DNA of 64,000 nucleotides, from positions 62,001-126,000 of the forward strand of contig CP150553.1 in the NCBI GenBank assembly GCA_049487715.1. The letters run 5' to 3'. The notes under the pieces are model-generated. The model searched no databases. It worked only from the letters and a program-made list of their open reading frames with translations, and had not been told where the DNA came from. The translations under genes were made by a program, and so were the position numbers. Source of the stretch: Pycnococcus provasolii. Lineage: Eukaryota; Chlorophyta; Pseudoscourfieldiophyceae; Pseudoscourfieldiales. Of the stretch, positions 19,535 to 31,844 are shown in pieces. Position 1 is the first letter of the stretch. The number at the start of each line of letters is the position of its first letter.

Positions 19535-22500
19535 TTACGATGGCGGGGATGGAGGCAAGCGTGATGGCCTCGTTGGTGTCCCGAAACTCTCATTGGTTGC
19601 CGCCAATGCCGCCGCATCCAATGGGCCTAGGTATTCTTGAAGGAGCTCCGGCATCCATGATGCGATACCAGTATCCTCGCCCACATCCCTTTCGACGCTC
19701 GAGGAAGAGCGCACTATATGCGACCCAACCGATTCAACCGCCTGCATAAGTTCCTCACGCAGCTCTCCCACTGTTCCTCGAATTTCCTCAGCCACGAGTG
19801 CATTGCGCTCGCGTGCCACGCGGTAAACGTCCTGCCTCTCGTGCACAGCCTGCATCACATTGAATCTGTGACTCTTCAGTGATCGATGGGAGAAGAGACC
19901 GCTAACAATACCGCTCACGTAGCGCGGAGTAAGTATCAGGAAGGAATGGATTCCTGCGATCCACTCCAGACCGATGAGGAAGGAGTGCACAACGGTGTTG
20001 AGCAAAAGTTTGGCTATGGCGACGTAGAATGCAAGTTGCCAAGCCAGCGACCGTGTAAACAGATATTCAGCCATCATTGAAACGCGCTGCGAATCTGAAA
20101 TCCTACTCGCACCTCGCTTAGCGCGATATAATTTTGTATATACATGCACAGACATCATCAAAGTACTGCGGAAGGCCATGAGACATCTAAAGAAGATGAT
20201 TGCGGCAACGAGAAGCTCTGCGAAGCCGGTACCAATCGACGGCATGACAAATGGCACAAGATAAGGCACGAGCAGCCAAGGGAATACCATGAGAACAAGG
20301 TGTCCGAAGCTCGCTCTGCCAGTCCATTCCCATATTCCCATTCCGATGATGTAGAGCAGGAACGCGAACACATAGACGTACATCATGTCGAAGACTACGG
20401 CGAAGGATGTAAAGCACACCATGACTGCAATGAGGATGTCTACGAACGTGTGCACGCTCGCCATGATCCATCCAATCTTATCCGGATCAAGATGATCAAT
20501 GTCGTCACGAAGTGCGCTCTCGTATAGACTGCTCAGTTCGAACGTCTTGGCGTTAATCAGAGACTTCCACTTCCCCTCGTCATCACAGAGCGGCTTGAGA
20601 GGCACATAGCTGCAGTACGACAGAAAAGCACCAAAATCCTTTTTCAAATTCGAAAGCCTTGGAAGTGGATTGAATAGAATCTCGGCAGTCGTCCACGCCA
20701 CGACACTGGCAGTTGTGAAGAAGAGAGGAAGCCGGCCGCCCGTCGACTGCATTAGGGTTGCGTAAACGCAAAACATAAGCAAGACGAACAGAGACTTCGA
20801 AACGTGCGACGTGCGATATTGCATGTAGGTAGTAAGCCACGAGAATCGAGTGTTTGCGTTCGGGCGACCCGTCGCGGCATACGCCGCCTCGTCCGCTGGA
20901 ATGGCATCCTCCACCTGCGAGGCAACCGTTTGGTTGTGGAACACGAAGAAGATGGTGGATGGTATGATGTCTCGAAGGACTCGATAGAATCCACGGATCG
21001 GACCAAACTCCAAAACCATCTCGAGCACCATCGGCATGATTTGAAGGAAGCCCATTGAAAGGATCCACTCGCTCGCAAAAACGGAGCCAGCTTTTCCTAA
21101 GTCGACGAGGCGAACGCTTGACAGCGCGAGGAAAAAGAATGCCGTCATGTAGATGTACAGTGCCACGTGAACAAGCATCGTGTTTAGATAAAAGCCAGAC
21201 ATGCCGTACGCCATGCTAAGACGCTTGGATCCGGTCATGTGTTGGTACATAGCGTGGAACTCGCGAGTTCTGCTCGCAGCTCCGTGTCCCGCGGAAATCT
21301 TACGCAGGAAAACCCCGGCGGGATAAAATGATACCTCACGACCCTTCTGAAGCTCGAGCAAGTCGCTGTATCCGATCGACTCGCCGCGATTCACGACATT
21401 CAAGCCGGCAAAGACGTCCTCTGAAACATTGAAGGATGCGCTTGCCTTCGACATGCTTCCACGTGTAAGTGTCCAGCATGTGTCGAAAAGCTCGTTGTAG
21501 CCGTAGTGCAGCCTCACGCCTAGACTTGCCATCGCTCTTTGGATGATTGTGCCAAAGCAGAACTCGGCATTGCTCAAGGCGGCGCCGCTTGCACCCTGGT
21601 CGACTGTGTAGACGTATTCGCGGAATCCAACGAGGCGGTGCTTCAGTACCTTTCTGTTCTCGGCCACCGCTTGGCAGTACGGCTCCCAAGTTGGCACATC
21701 CTCGGGCGACTTTGGCACGGGTGATCCTAGCCAAGTTGAAGATTGGCGACGTTCGGGAGTACTTCCAAAGAACAATGCGGTGCGCGAATGTTGACGGAAA
21801 CGTCCGATGGCCATTTCAGGCGCCTGCTTCTCCTTATGCCTCATTTGAAAATTCGGCTGAGGCTGCAACCAAAGCTTGTGCAACAGCACAGGCAACTTGA
21901 ATAGCTCGCAGGCTGTTGCGTCCATGTTGCTGTCCATACCCATCAGGACGCTTCCAGTGGCCCAGTGAAGCATGTGCCGCTGATTTGCCGCCTTTCCTTG
22001 AATAGGCTGGCCATCGTTGAGCCGCAGCGGATACTGTCGTATTACGATGTCCACCACCTTTAATCCGTCCGTTTTGCGAATGCCATGCTGAACCAACACA
22101 GACGCGTGCGTGCAGAGGTCCGATAGCGTATTGGTAATTGTGAACTCGCGGATTACCAAGTCCACCTCAGAAGTTTGCGTGTTATCTCCAATTAGTGCCG
22201 ACGACATCTTTCGTGTGTGATTCACCACGGAAGCCGCCTTAACCGTGTACGCGGTGCCGAGCGATGGGTAGTACACCACTGCGCTCTCCGCGCCGAGACG
22301 CTGCGTGCACCTGAGCATTCCGACGAGAACGCGTCGGGGAACCTTCGCGCTGCCACTCTCATGCTCCTTGCGCACCATCTCGAGGAATGATTCGTATGCC
22401 TCCTCCTCAGTCTTACACTCCTTAACGTATCTTGGACTGTCCGGGTCGTCGATACTCACGAGATGATGAGATGCGTCCGTCAAACCAGCCATGCGCTGGG

Positions 22501-25500
22501 TAAGATGCTTATTCACGAGGTCTCGGAACCACGGACTCGCCTTCTTTGCGTTGAAGTCGCAGACCATGGATAGCGGATAGTGCCTGAGCTCACAGAGCAA
22601 CTCAGTCACCATCGCGTCACGCTCCTGATCTTTCGGGCCATTGCCAGAGCCAAATGTTTGGTGGCCCATGATGACCTGTCCGTGTCGATGGATCTGTCCG
22701 CGATCACCGCGCATGTGAGGGAACAGCGTCTCGAGCGCTCGACCGTACTTCACCGCACCGCGAACGGTCCGACTGACCGTTTGACTCCAACCACTGCACC
22801 TCTTGCAAACGGCAGATTCGATCGTACGCGCCCATCGGTGGAGATCTCTCACCTCCTCGTTTGGTAGACTGGTCGCTTGGAGGAAGCGATCAAGCACCTG
22901 CTTCGGATGAAGCGGCAGTGCAAGACGATCGAGAGCAATGAGGCGATCCACCTGACGTTCGGCAAATCTTTCCCACTGCTCAGGATAGAGGGCGGCGAAG
23001 AACTCAAGGTTCGTTGCCTGGCCATCAAGAGTCTGCAGGTACCACGGCGTTTCGGAATCCGGCGACACGCCGCGCACACGCCACGACGTCGTCTCGGCAT
23101 ATACAGGAATTAGCGTGGTCACAGAAGGCAAAGCATGCTCGGCCCCTTTGTCGGACAGGCCGCGTTGGAATATGCCCTAATTATTTAGTGGGTTAGGTTA
23201 ACGTATGTTGTTTATCCGTCACGGATCGTTAGATGTAGACTTACCTTCTTCGTGAACTTCTTTTCTATGCGCTTGACTGTTCGATAAAAGAACGTGAGCT
23301 GCTCCTGAGCCACACGAGGGAGGTCAGCGAGCTGAAGAGCAGCGCCTTTCTGCGCGTTTGTCATGTCGATGAGGCGTTGCATTTCGCTTTTCGTAACCTC
23401 ATCATTTTCGTGCAGCTCCCTGACGATGCGCTCCCATGCCGCCGGCCAGCGTGGGCCAAGCACCGCCTGCATACTCTCACCATCCGCCGCGAGTGCACCA
23501 TTGCCACCTGGTTTGTAAAATTGCAGCTTCTGGCTAATGTCCGGTTGCCGCATACCCTGGATGCCACTTTTCAGACCTCGGTACGTTCCAAGCAGCGCGA
23601 GCAGCGCCTTGAATGCCGCGTCTATGACCACGAACGACGTCAGTGTGCCTAGAATGAAAAATAGGAACACCGCGATGGCGCAACCCGCGCAGTCGGTGCG
23701 CGGGGCTGCGCTGTACGCGGAGAGGAAATTTAGGAGGGCGTCCTCTCCCGCACCATGCTGGTTGCAGCGAGACCGGCACACGCTGTCAAGATTGTCGACG
23801 GACGGAGTTACGTAGTTCAGCATGAAGTACAGCGAAGCCATGAACACGAGACCCCACGTTCCCGTGCGCATGAGTTGTTGCCGGGCACTTCGGCTCGTTC
23901 GCTTTTGCACAAGGTCGGAATACACGCGGGATCCCGGCGTAAACATCTCATCCTTTTGCACGTCCTCGCGCGGCTGTCGCCTATCTCGAGCAAGAACGGC
24001 CCCGATACCGCGTTGGATGGAGTATGCTGAGGCATTCATTGCGTGATGCTCGAGACGGCTCAGGGCTGTACCTGGCATATACACCGGTCGCTCACGCAGG
24101 CACTCGCTCATGGGTTTGCCCAATATGTAAACATTGAAGCCGAGCTTTCCCAGCCACTGCAGAGTGTCAAATGCCATTCGTACGAATACGTAGTACCACA
24201 CCCAGATTGGCACCACGCGATTTTGCAGGCCAGACAGCTCTGTAGCGCGCACGGCTTCAAGCAGCGTTTTATCTGTGCCGAAGTCTGCGTTTTGGATCAT
24301 CTTTTCAGTCTCATTGTCGCTTGTTAGCTTAATGGTGAAAAGTACAATCGTAACCACAAACCAGGCGACGCACTGCACGATGTGTGACAGTAGCCAAGCT
24401 TCCTTGTAATCGAGGAATCGGCCGAGCACACGCCTCAACTCAACCGGGTTTAGCACGCCGGGTGACACTCTACCAAAGCATCTCTGCGGCCAGCGCTGCA
24501 TTCCAGGAATGAAAGCCTGCGACAAGTACCCGATGCTGTGAAGGAGCGCAAGGCATAGCGCTTCCGTGCGCAAGAACAAAATGAGAATCCTCGCAGAATC
24601 AGGATTTGGATCCCACACGCTTGCCCAATAACGGGATGACCACACGTACGAGTCGCTGAGTCTTTCACACAGCCAACCACTGTTGGAGTCTGCGAGACTG
24701 GCGCCAATGGCAGCGCCAGCTGCGAATGCGCCGATCGCTCCGGCTACGTAGAAAATACGAAACATGATCGTCTCCCGCATGTACTCGCGGGTCTTCTTGT
24801 CTGCGTAATCCTGCAAGATTCGAAACACGAAAACGAAGACGAACAAGAAGACGGCTCCAATGGGAATAGCAAGGGCCATCTCACCAACGATGCACTCTTC
24901 AACATCACTGGCACTGAGATTGTCGCGCACACGGTACAGGTACCATGCCGCCGCGACGATCCACGAGCCGAACATCAGCACAGAGTGCCAGTAAATGATG
25001 TAATCCATAAGCACGAAAACGCCACTGCTTTCGCGGAAGCGCTTCTTTAAAATGGGTGGACTGGAAGGGGCCTTCTCGCCGGCGACACGCTTCACGTCGT
25101 AAAACGCCGCATCGTTCCAGTCATCAAAGTTGTACTGAAATGGATTTCCTCTCACAGCTCGAATCTTCTCGTTTCCGCACATAAGCCACTGCCAATGCAC
25201 ACGATAACGTCGAATACCTGGCACGTCCTGTGGACCAATCTTTGGATCGAAGGCGCGAATTGGGTCACCTAGCATGTATTCCGTTGCGTTTGAGGGTAGA
25301 TCTCCCTTTCCATTGATCATCTCTGAATTTCGCAAGACATTGTCAAGCACACGTGCTAGCCATTCGCCGGCAAAGATTCCCGACTCGCTCATCTGGCGCA
25401 GAACGAGCGAACACAACGCCTCCGAGTAGAGCTCGTGGTACGGCTGCTCATCCATCTTAGTCGATATCAGTCCCAGGTCCTGGCAATGTTCGAGGTAGCA

Positions 25501-27152
25501 GTACCGCGCCTCGAGGAGTCGCCAGTGGATGTTCTTGAGCGCATGCTCGGCGCGCATGTCAGGATCTGGTATGAAACCCAGCTGTTTGAATTCGTTGAGG
25601 AGCATCTCGTCTAGAACGCGGGCCTGCCGCCTCGCATGCCCACCGAGGTGCACGTTCCACAAAGGACCCCAACCATCGGCGAAGTTTCCTGGCACGACAA
25701 TCTCAAACGACGTGTTCGTGGTCCAGTATCCAAGGTAGTCAGCTGCGGTTGGCGTTGAGAATTGACGAGGCGACGATGAATCTGTCTCTTCCTCCGCTGC
25801 GTGCAGCCCGCACTCGTCTGGCTCACCCTCGGCTGGGAGTTCGTGCAGCGAAACCGTGGTCTTGATTCGAAGATCAGCGCACGCACTTGTTTTGTTGTTG
25901 TTGTCTTTCGAATTGGCGAATAGTTCAGCGATCACCTTCACTTCCTTCGAGGGTGCAGCCATCTCGATGCACTTGCGAAGTTCTGGCATGCCATCACCGT
26001 CGGGACTGACACAGGACGCTCGTGCGAGAAAGCGGCGCAGGTAGCCGTTAAGACGAGCATGTTTTTGAAGAAGGCGCATGACTGAATCACGAGTTGCAGG
26101 CACCAATGAGGACGCATCTCCACGCTCCGGTGAATTCGACGAACCTGCTCCACCAGCTGATGGTTTAATTATGCATCGGGTGAGTATATCCTTCATCGCC
26201 TCAAGTGCACCGCGAAGATCCTCTCGATTTCGCTCCTCCTCGGACTCAGCATTCGGCCCATCGGGATCGATTTTGTCAGAATCGACAGCATCCGCTTTTA
26301 CAGCCTCCCTTTCGAAAATACGCGCCTGCTTGGCCATACCCTCGTTGCCCCACGGCACCCACTGGTCGAGAAGTCGGTGACGCTTCACGATCGCACATGC
26401 TAGTACCTGTTCCGCGGTCTCGTCGCCATCTCCTCCTTCTTTCTCCGCCCTTCGCGCACGACGAATCTGGACCCTCTCGGCATATGAGCCAACCGTCAAT
26501 TCCGGGATGAGGCGCACCCCGTTCAGTACTTTTTCATCTTTGTCCGACCAAGAGGTAACGATCTTCTGAAATTTGGGGTGTGCGCTGGAAAGGCAGTTGT
26601 ACAGCTCTTCCGGCAGGATCCATTTTGCTTTGGCGGCCTCCTCCACCGCCTTTTTAAGCGCCCCGACCTTTACCGCAGCCAGGCTGCTGAATACACAAGT
26701 TGATTGTGCGAATGATTTTGCCGCTTCAAACGCTCGCACGCGATGGTCACCCAAGCGACTCATCCGAAGGGATACACTACGCAGCTCGTACATGATTATG
26801 GCAGCAGAAATAAATATAGCGAGGTACCAGCGCCAGTTCACCCCGTCTGTCGTCAAGTAGTCGCACGTGTCTGCACGCTTCAGCGGAAGGCTACGCCATT
26901 CGTCGAGTCCTCCCGCCGGAATCCACGAACTGCCGCGGGAAGTATCGATGCCAGTGCCGCGTGCCTCATACGTCCATCGGCTTGCACCACCGTGCGCGGC
27001 GTACCACACGGAGCCAAGCGCGGGGAATGCGAGGCGCGGCGAGACGCAGTGCATGCCGATGGCATCATAGGGATAGGCGAGGCCGAGGAATTCCACGGAT
27101 ACCTGCATCGTGCCCACGGCACTCCGTCCAAAAGGACCACATGGCGAATGTA
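19535..27152 (-). other. Exons 2-3 of the fusion: GT48 (FKS/callose synthase-type) part
   Basis: Exon 2 carries the end of the second barrel, TM1, a long cytosolic region with an FKS1-domain-like stretch (ALKNIHWRLLEARYCYLEHC, CSLVLRQMSESG) and the first helix cluster. Exon 3 carries the synthase core and the C-terminal helix cluster. If transcribed alone, the first ATG is at 27108 and the protein would be about 2,501 residues, still much longer than plant callose synthases of about 1,900. Confidence 0.85.
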
Positions 27153-30100
27153 CTGCTCGTTTTAAATGTTTTGGGGCGCGTGGTCCGCGTGTATGTGCGT
27201 ACGTCAGTCATGAGAAGAAGCAACGCAAACAGACAAAAATAGGTAAAAGCAAAACGCACCAAATGGGCTTGAATCGCACCAGCCGCCTCTAAAGCGGCCG
27301 CCTGCAGTCCAGTCGTCCGAGAATTCCTCGACGAGAATTCCCGACATCGTTGGAAGCGACGAATTTTTCAGCTGCCTGACAGCCGCGATGATCGTAGCGG
27401 CATGCGTGTCTTCGTCAATCTCGCCATCCTGAACATCGCCCTCGTCCGAAACGGAGTCTATGCGCCACGCATTGACGCTGAGCGAAACGATGGTGGTTTT
27501 GTTTGTGCCCTTAGACACGGCACGCGCTAGCATTGGTGCGGTGGGCGCGACGAGCTCACTTCCTTGGCCGACAACATTCGGAAGTCGTATCTCGAGCGTC
27601 CACACGTCGTTCTGCATTGTTTCGAGCGACTTTACGAATTCCTCAATGGTGTCCTCGAGCAGATCATCGCCGTGGATATTTCCAGCATCACGGAGCTCGA
27701 GTGGCACGTAAAGTGGCAGAGTATTCCCTTCGCTGTCAAGCACCTGTTTCGCAATGCGCACGGCGGCGCGCCATACGCTGATGCGATCCTTCGTCTCGCC
27801 AAGGACTGGTCCGTACGAAAACGAAAATCCAAGAACCGCACGATGAAAGGCGCTGCACAGGTCGATAGTCCTAGTTGGCGTGACTTTGCACGCCTCTCGC
27901 ACAAAGGTGCGGAATTCAGCCTCAAACGAGAGGAAATCCGCCCCCCCGTCCTCGACGCTTCGGTCCAGGTGCAATCGAGGGTCAAATTCGAGCACAGCAA
28001 ACAGTCCAGCGTTTTGCACGGCGTCCAAAAACACGCGATGGTGCTCTATGCTCTGATCTCCGTCACGAAGCCAAGGGCGTGTCCACACGACGTTCGCCTT
28101 GAGCACCTTTCTGATGATGTTGAGTTGCTTCTTGTGCATTCCAGAGCTCCAGATCGCGTATGGATCACGCGCGGTGCTCTGACCAATCACAGTCGGATGG
28201 AAGCGGACGGCGCGCATCTCGAAAGGAACGCCATGAACGCGGAGGGTGACATTTGATGGTGGCGTCAGCCAGGTTTGCCAGGGTGCCCTGCAAGTCGCGG
28301 CGCAAAGATCCTCAGAATGCGACGCCTTTACCGTTCGCAGATCAGACCAAGCGTCATCGCCGCGCTTGTACGACGTGGTGGCTGTTCCATTTCCCTTTCG
28401 CGTCCATCGAAACGTTTGCGGTATCTGGTGCGCTGCCTTGGTACGAGGGGAAGCTTCGTGTACGCGGCTGCAGAAGTCGTGGCAGATGCGGCGATGCGGC
28501 GCACTTGGCACGCTGTCCGGAAGGCGGATGGCAACTTCGTAGCATTGTGTATTGTTCAGCACGATCGATTTGGTTTCATTCGCCACCTCCAACCTTCCCG
28601 CGTCGGTGACCGTCACGAGGGATAAGGCGGTGGAAGTAGGCATCGGCAATGCTGGCCTCGGACTTTGTCCCAAACCAGATTCCACGACAATGTCTGCGAT
28701 GTATCGCTGAACGGCAAGTTTGTCGAAGTCCGCTCCAACTAGAGCACTCTCGAACATCTGCACCGGAGAATGATATGGCGTTGCGACGTCCTGGCCCGCC
28801 GTGAGTTCAGCCCTTTCTGTCGTGGGGTCAACAGAGTATGCACACAGCCTTACGGAAAACTGCGGAGGTTCTGCCGTCCAACGCATTTTGGCAGAATATG
28901 CCACCGCATTCAGGCGGCGATTCTTCAGAGCGGGTTCGACGGTGGCAAGATTCACCGCGTCTCCACATTCCACCGGTCCGATGTCCACATCTCCCTCCTG
29001 CGTCAGGCGACGCCTCGTGGAAGGGCCGTCTGCTGTAGACGGAGAATCCGTTCCGTTTGGTGGCTGGCTCGGCGGTGGCGGTGGTGAGGAGACACAGATC
29101 CCTCCTAGCGTCCCGCAGGGTGGGTAGGGCGGGGGAGGAGGGCTGGGAGGCGGAGGAGGTGGTGGGCTCGGCGGTGGTGGTGGAGGCGGCGGGCTGGGTG
29201 GAGGGGAAGGAGGTGTTGGAGGCGGTGGTGGGCTTGGTGGAGGCGGGGGGTACGGCGGCCGAAAAGGGCGTGGAGGTGGTGACGGAGGATTGGGAGGAGG
29301 CGATGGCATTAATGGGGGTGGCGATGGACTGATCCACCAAGGTGGAGGTGGCGGTGGCGAAGGAGGAGGAGGTGACGGCGGCGGTGGCGGGCTGGGTGGC
29401 GGTGGAGGCGGAGGTGGCGGTGGCGAAGGAGGAGGAGGTGGTGGCGGTGGTGGAGGAGGAGGCATCTGGCACTGGAAGAACGCAGCAGAAGTGATGTTGA
29501 TTCGGGTGAGCTTGTTGATTCGTGCCTCGATTCGTTGGGAGAGGGTTAGAATATCCGCCCCAAGCACGTCCTCGATCGGCACGAGAGCGCCGTCCACGCC
29601 ACCCTCCTTCATGTCGGGTTCCGGGTCCGGCCACGGGCTCCCCGTTCCGGCAACTGTCGTCGAGCCAACCACCGGCGGTGCGGGTGGTGGTGGCGGCGCG
29701 ACGATGTTCTGGAGCGTCGGGAAGATGGACGCACAGGTCACGGATTTTCCGATGAGCAGATTCGCTCGGCACGACTCAAAGTACTTGGTCCCGAATGCCA
29801 TCCCGCGTGACTGGTCCAGCTGCCGCACGACGCCATCATTTGCAAGGACTGAAACGCGCCAGTCGCGTGGATCAGACTTTTCGGCTCCTCTTCTGATGGC
29901 AAATGAGTAGCGTCCGACAAATGCACCCTGGCTGAGCGTGAACCGAAGCTGCCCCTGACCCTGCGCCTCGTCACAGGTGAACTTTCTCGTGGCGACGCCG
30001 CCTATGGCGCACTGCGTGGAAGCCTCCGCCGCGGTGTCAACGGGAATCGTGCACACATCCTCGCCGCTGTACGACTGGAGCACGATGCTAATCATTCCCG

Positions 30101-30196
30101 CGTCGGCCACGGCGCATCCACCGCGCGGCGCACCCGCACTCGCCACCGCAAGAAGATCGAGCTGGTACGTATTCGCAATGAGCGGTGGTGGCGGCG

Positions 30197-30236
<40 letters not shown>

Positions 30237-31844
30237 CGGAGCGCGGTACGAGCAGATGGACGTCTCGGAGACGATGCCAGGCTCGAACTTGTACGTCGAT
30301 GGGCATGTGGGCTTGAGCTTCGTCACCTGGTCCACTCCAGGCCTGCCCCATCTCGTCTGGGACTCGTCCCACTGCACGGGCTCGAGATCTGGCGGTCTCT
30401 CGCGGTTGATTAGCAGCATCATTGTGCTGCACTTGGGTCGCGGCTGAGCTTCAAGTGGCCCGCTCGCACCGCACTGCAGGTTGTCCATGGTCGCATCATC
30501 CTTTTCGGTGAAGCCCACGCCAGACTCGTGCAGCTCACGAAGCCGCGCCTTCAAATGCACGTAGTTTGTGAGCGGCGTTGTGGGCGGCCTGGCACCGGGG
30601 TCGACTTCCGTCGCATCGTCGCCGTCGAAAAGACGAAATTCCGAGTTCACGCCAAATGACGCCGAGCCGTACGTGTACGCGAAGAAGCCAGGCCAGACGT
30701 CGCGCATGTGTTCGGCGGTCGCGGTTGTCTGGTGCCACTCGCGCGGTCCTCCCGTCACGGGATCAAAGTCGCCGTTGATGCACCCGAACTCCGTGAACAT
30801 CTGCGGAATTGCCACCCCTTTCGTCTTGAGGTAGATCTCCTCGTAGCCGTTGTCGACCCACGTGCCTTCGCGGCTGCACCAGCGGTACTGGTTGAGCCCG
30901 AAGATGTCGAGCCCGAGCGCGTTGATGGACGGCTCGACGTCGCTCTTGTCGTCACGCGCCGCCTCCTCGCCCTCTTCGCACGACAGCAGGTCCGCCTTGA
31001 TGCGGTCCATCTCCACGGACGTCCGTCCTTGCCCAAGTCCGTCCGCGCTGTCGGCGGCGGCGAACACGAGCGGCACCTCGCGCATGCTGTCAGCGCAGCT
31101 TCTCATGTAGTACTTCAGGTCTGCGACGTACTGCTTTATGCATCCCGCCGCCTCGAGGTCGAACTGCAGCACCTCGTTTCCGATGACAAACCCGAGCGTG
31201 TTGTTGTATCGTGCAAACACGTCGACGATGCGCCTTCCGTAGTCGAGCAGGCAAGCGGGGTAGCAGTCATTGTCGTAGTTGTACGCATCTTCCCCCCTTC
31301 TGATTCCGGTGGGAACTCCCTTCTTCTTCAGCGGGCAGTACCTGAAGTCCACTCCACCTTGGTTGAAGTACTCGTCGCCCGCCGGCGTCGCACCAACGAG
31401 GACGTACACGCCTAGCTCCGCCATCCTGCTCATGAAGAGGTCGTACGACTTGAGCGGGTTGATGCGATAGACGCGTATGGCGTTGAAGTGCAGCGGCATG
31501 CCGTCAGGCTTTTCGAGCGCCCCCCCCGCGCCGAAGACGGCGTTCCAGTTTTCGAAGTGGTCGTCGTCGACGTAGTATCCGTACGTGAATCCTTTGGCGA
31601 AGAACCTCTTTCCTGAAGGGAAGTGGTACGTTGCGTGACCTCTGATGACGACAGGTTCCAAGGCTGCCGCCTGCTGCTGCTGCTGCTGCTGCAGTTCACG
31701 CGCCATCGCCACGCGTGGAAGCGTGAGCGTGAATGTGAGCGCGCACAACACGAATGTGAATGCCACGCACATGAGTGCTGATGGCCACGCACACCACCTA
31801 ACCCCCACAGACGAGCGCGACCGAGGGAATGCGAGCACTGTCAT
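19535..31844 (-). CDS. Giant fused GH72-like glucanosyltransferase / GT48 beta-1,3-glucan synthase, three exons
   Basis: The proposed exons are 31844-27260, 27152-23245 and 23176-19535, giving 4,044 residues in one frame. A signal anchor (about 23-43) leads to a GH72-like barrel (about 64-440) with putative acid/base E224 (VIGNEV) and nucleophile E352 (MFTEFGC). An SPPPP linker, a Cys-containing beta region and a second long SPPPP linker follow. A second degenerate barrel starts at about 1190; its end (VEFLGL...CVSPRLAFPALGSVW) lies in exon 2. Next come a TM helix at about 1634-1652, a large cytosolic region, membrane helices and the GT48 domain (LSRTVRG-like SRTVRGAVKYGRAL, FREYVYT, TRGSMSKAS, EDVFAGLN) with a multi-helix C-terminus. 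This topology would put synthase and extracellular remodelling domains in one protein. The exon 2-3 join is strong. The exon 1-2 join rests on GTGCGT/CAG, phase and domain continuity; the alternative is two adjacent genes, one ending at 27204 and the next starting at ATG 27108. Confidence 0.7.
23177..23244 (-). other. Intron (68 bp, phase 0) in the GT48 gene
   Basis: On the minus strand: AAG|GTAAGT donor, CTAAC about 16-20 nt before a TTAG acceptor. Splicing joins KKFTKK to GIFQRGLSDKGAEHALPSVT, restoring the conserved region before the catalytic core. Unspliced, both flanking ORFs end in this interval. Confidence 0.85.
27153..27259 (-). other. Proposed intron (107 bp, phase 1) joining GH and GT48 parts
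   Basis: On the minus strand: TTTG|GTGCGT donor, a pyrimidine-rich interior, CTGAC, and GAGCAG at the end (acceptor after CAG at 27153 or after GAG at 27156; both are phase-compatible). It lacks the CTAAC near the acceptor seen in the other introns, so it is less certain. Confidence 0.6.
27260..31844 (-). other. Exon 1 of the glucan synthase fusion: signal peptide and two glycosidase-type barrels
   Basis: This segment encodes 1,528 residues. The first barrel has the GH72 order: FAKGFTYGYY, NAIRVYRINP, ELGVYVLVGA, LGFVIGNEV, DIFGLNQYRWC, MFTEFGCINGD, FFAYTYGSASFG. In fungi GH72 enzymes cut and rejoin beta-1,3-glucan chains. The second barrel (LRVHGVPFEMRAVRFHP... to SGILVEEFSDDWTAGG) lacks an obvious catalytic Glu pair at the same positions and may only bind. 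Read without splicing, the frame runs into a hydrophobic, unnatural tail and stops at 27204. Confidence 0.85.
28999..29470 (-). repeat. Long SPPPP linker-coding repeat
   Basis: On the minus strand this encodes about 150 residues of SPPPPPP/SPPPPP blocks with occasional WISPSP and RPFRPPYP interruptions. A shorter block of the same kind lies at about 30180-30242. Both separate globular domains in the glucan synthase fusion. Confidence 0.9.
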
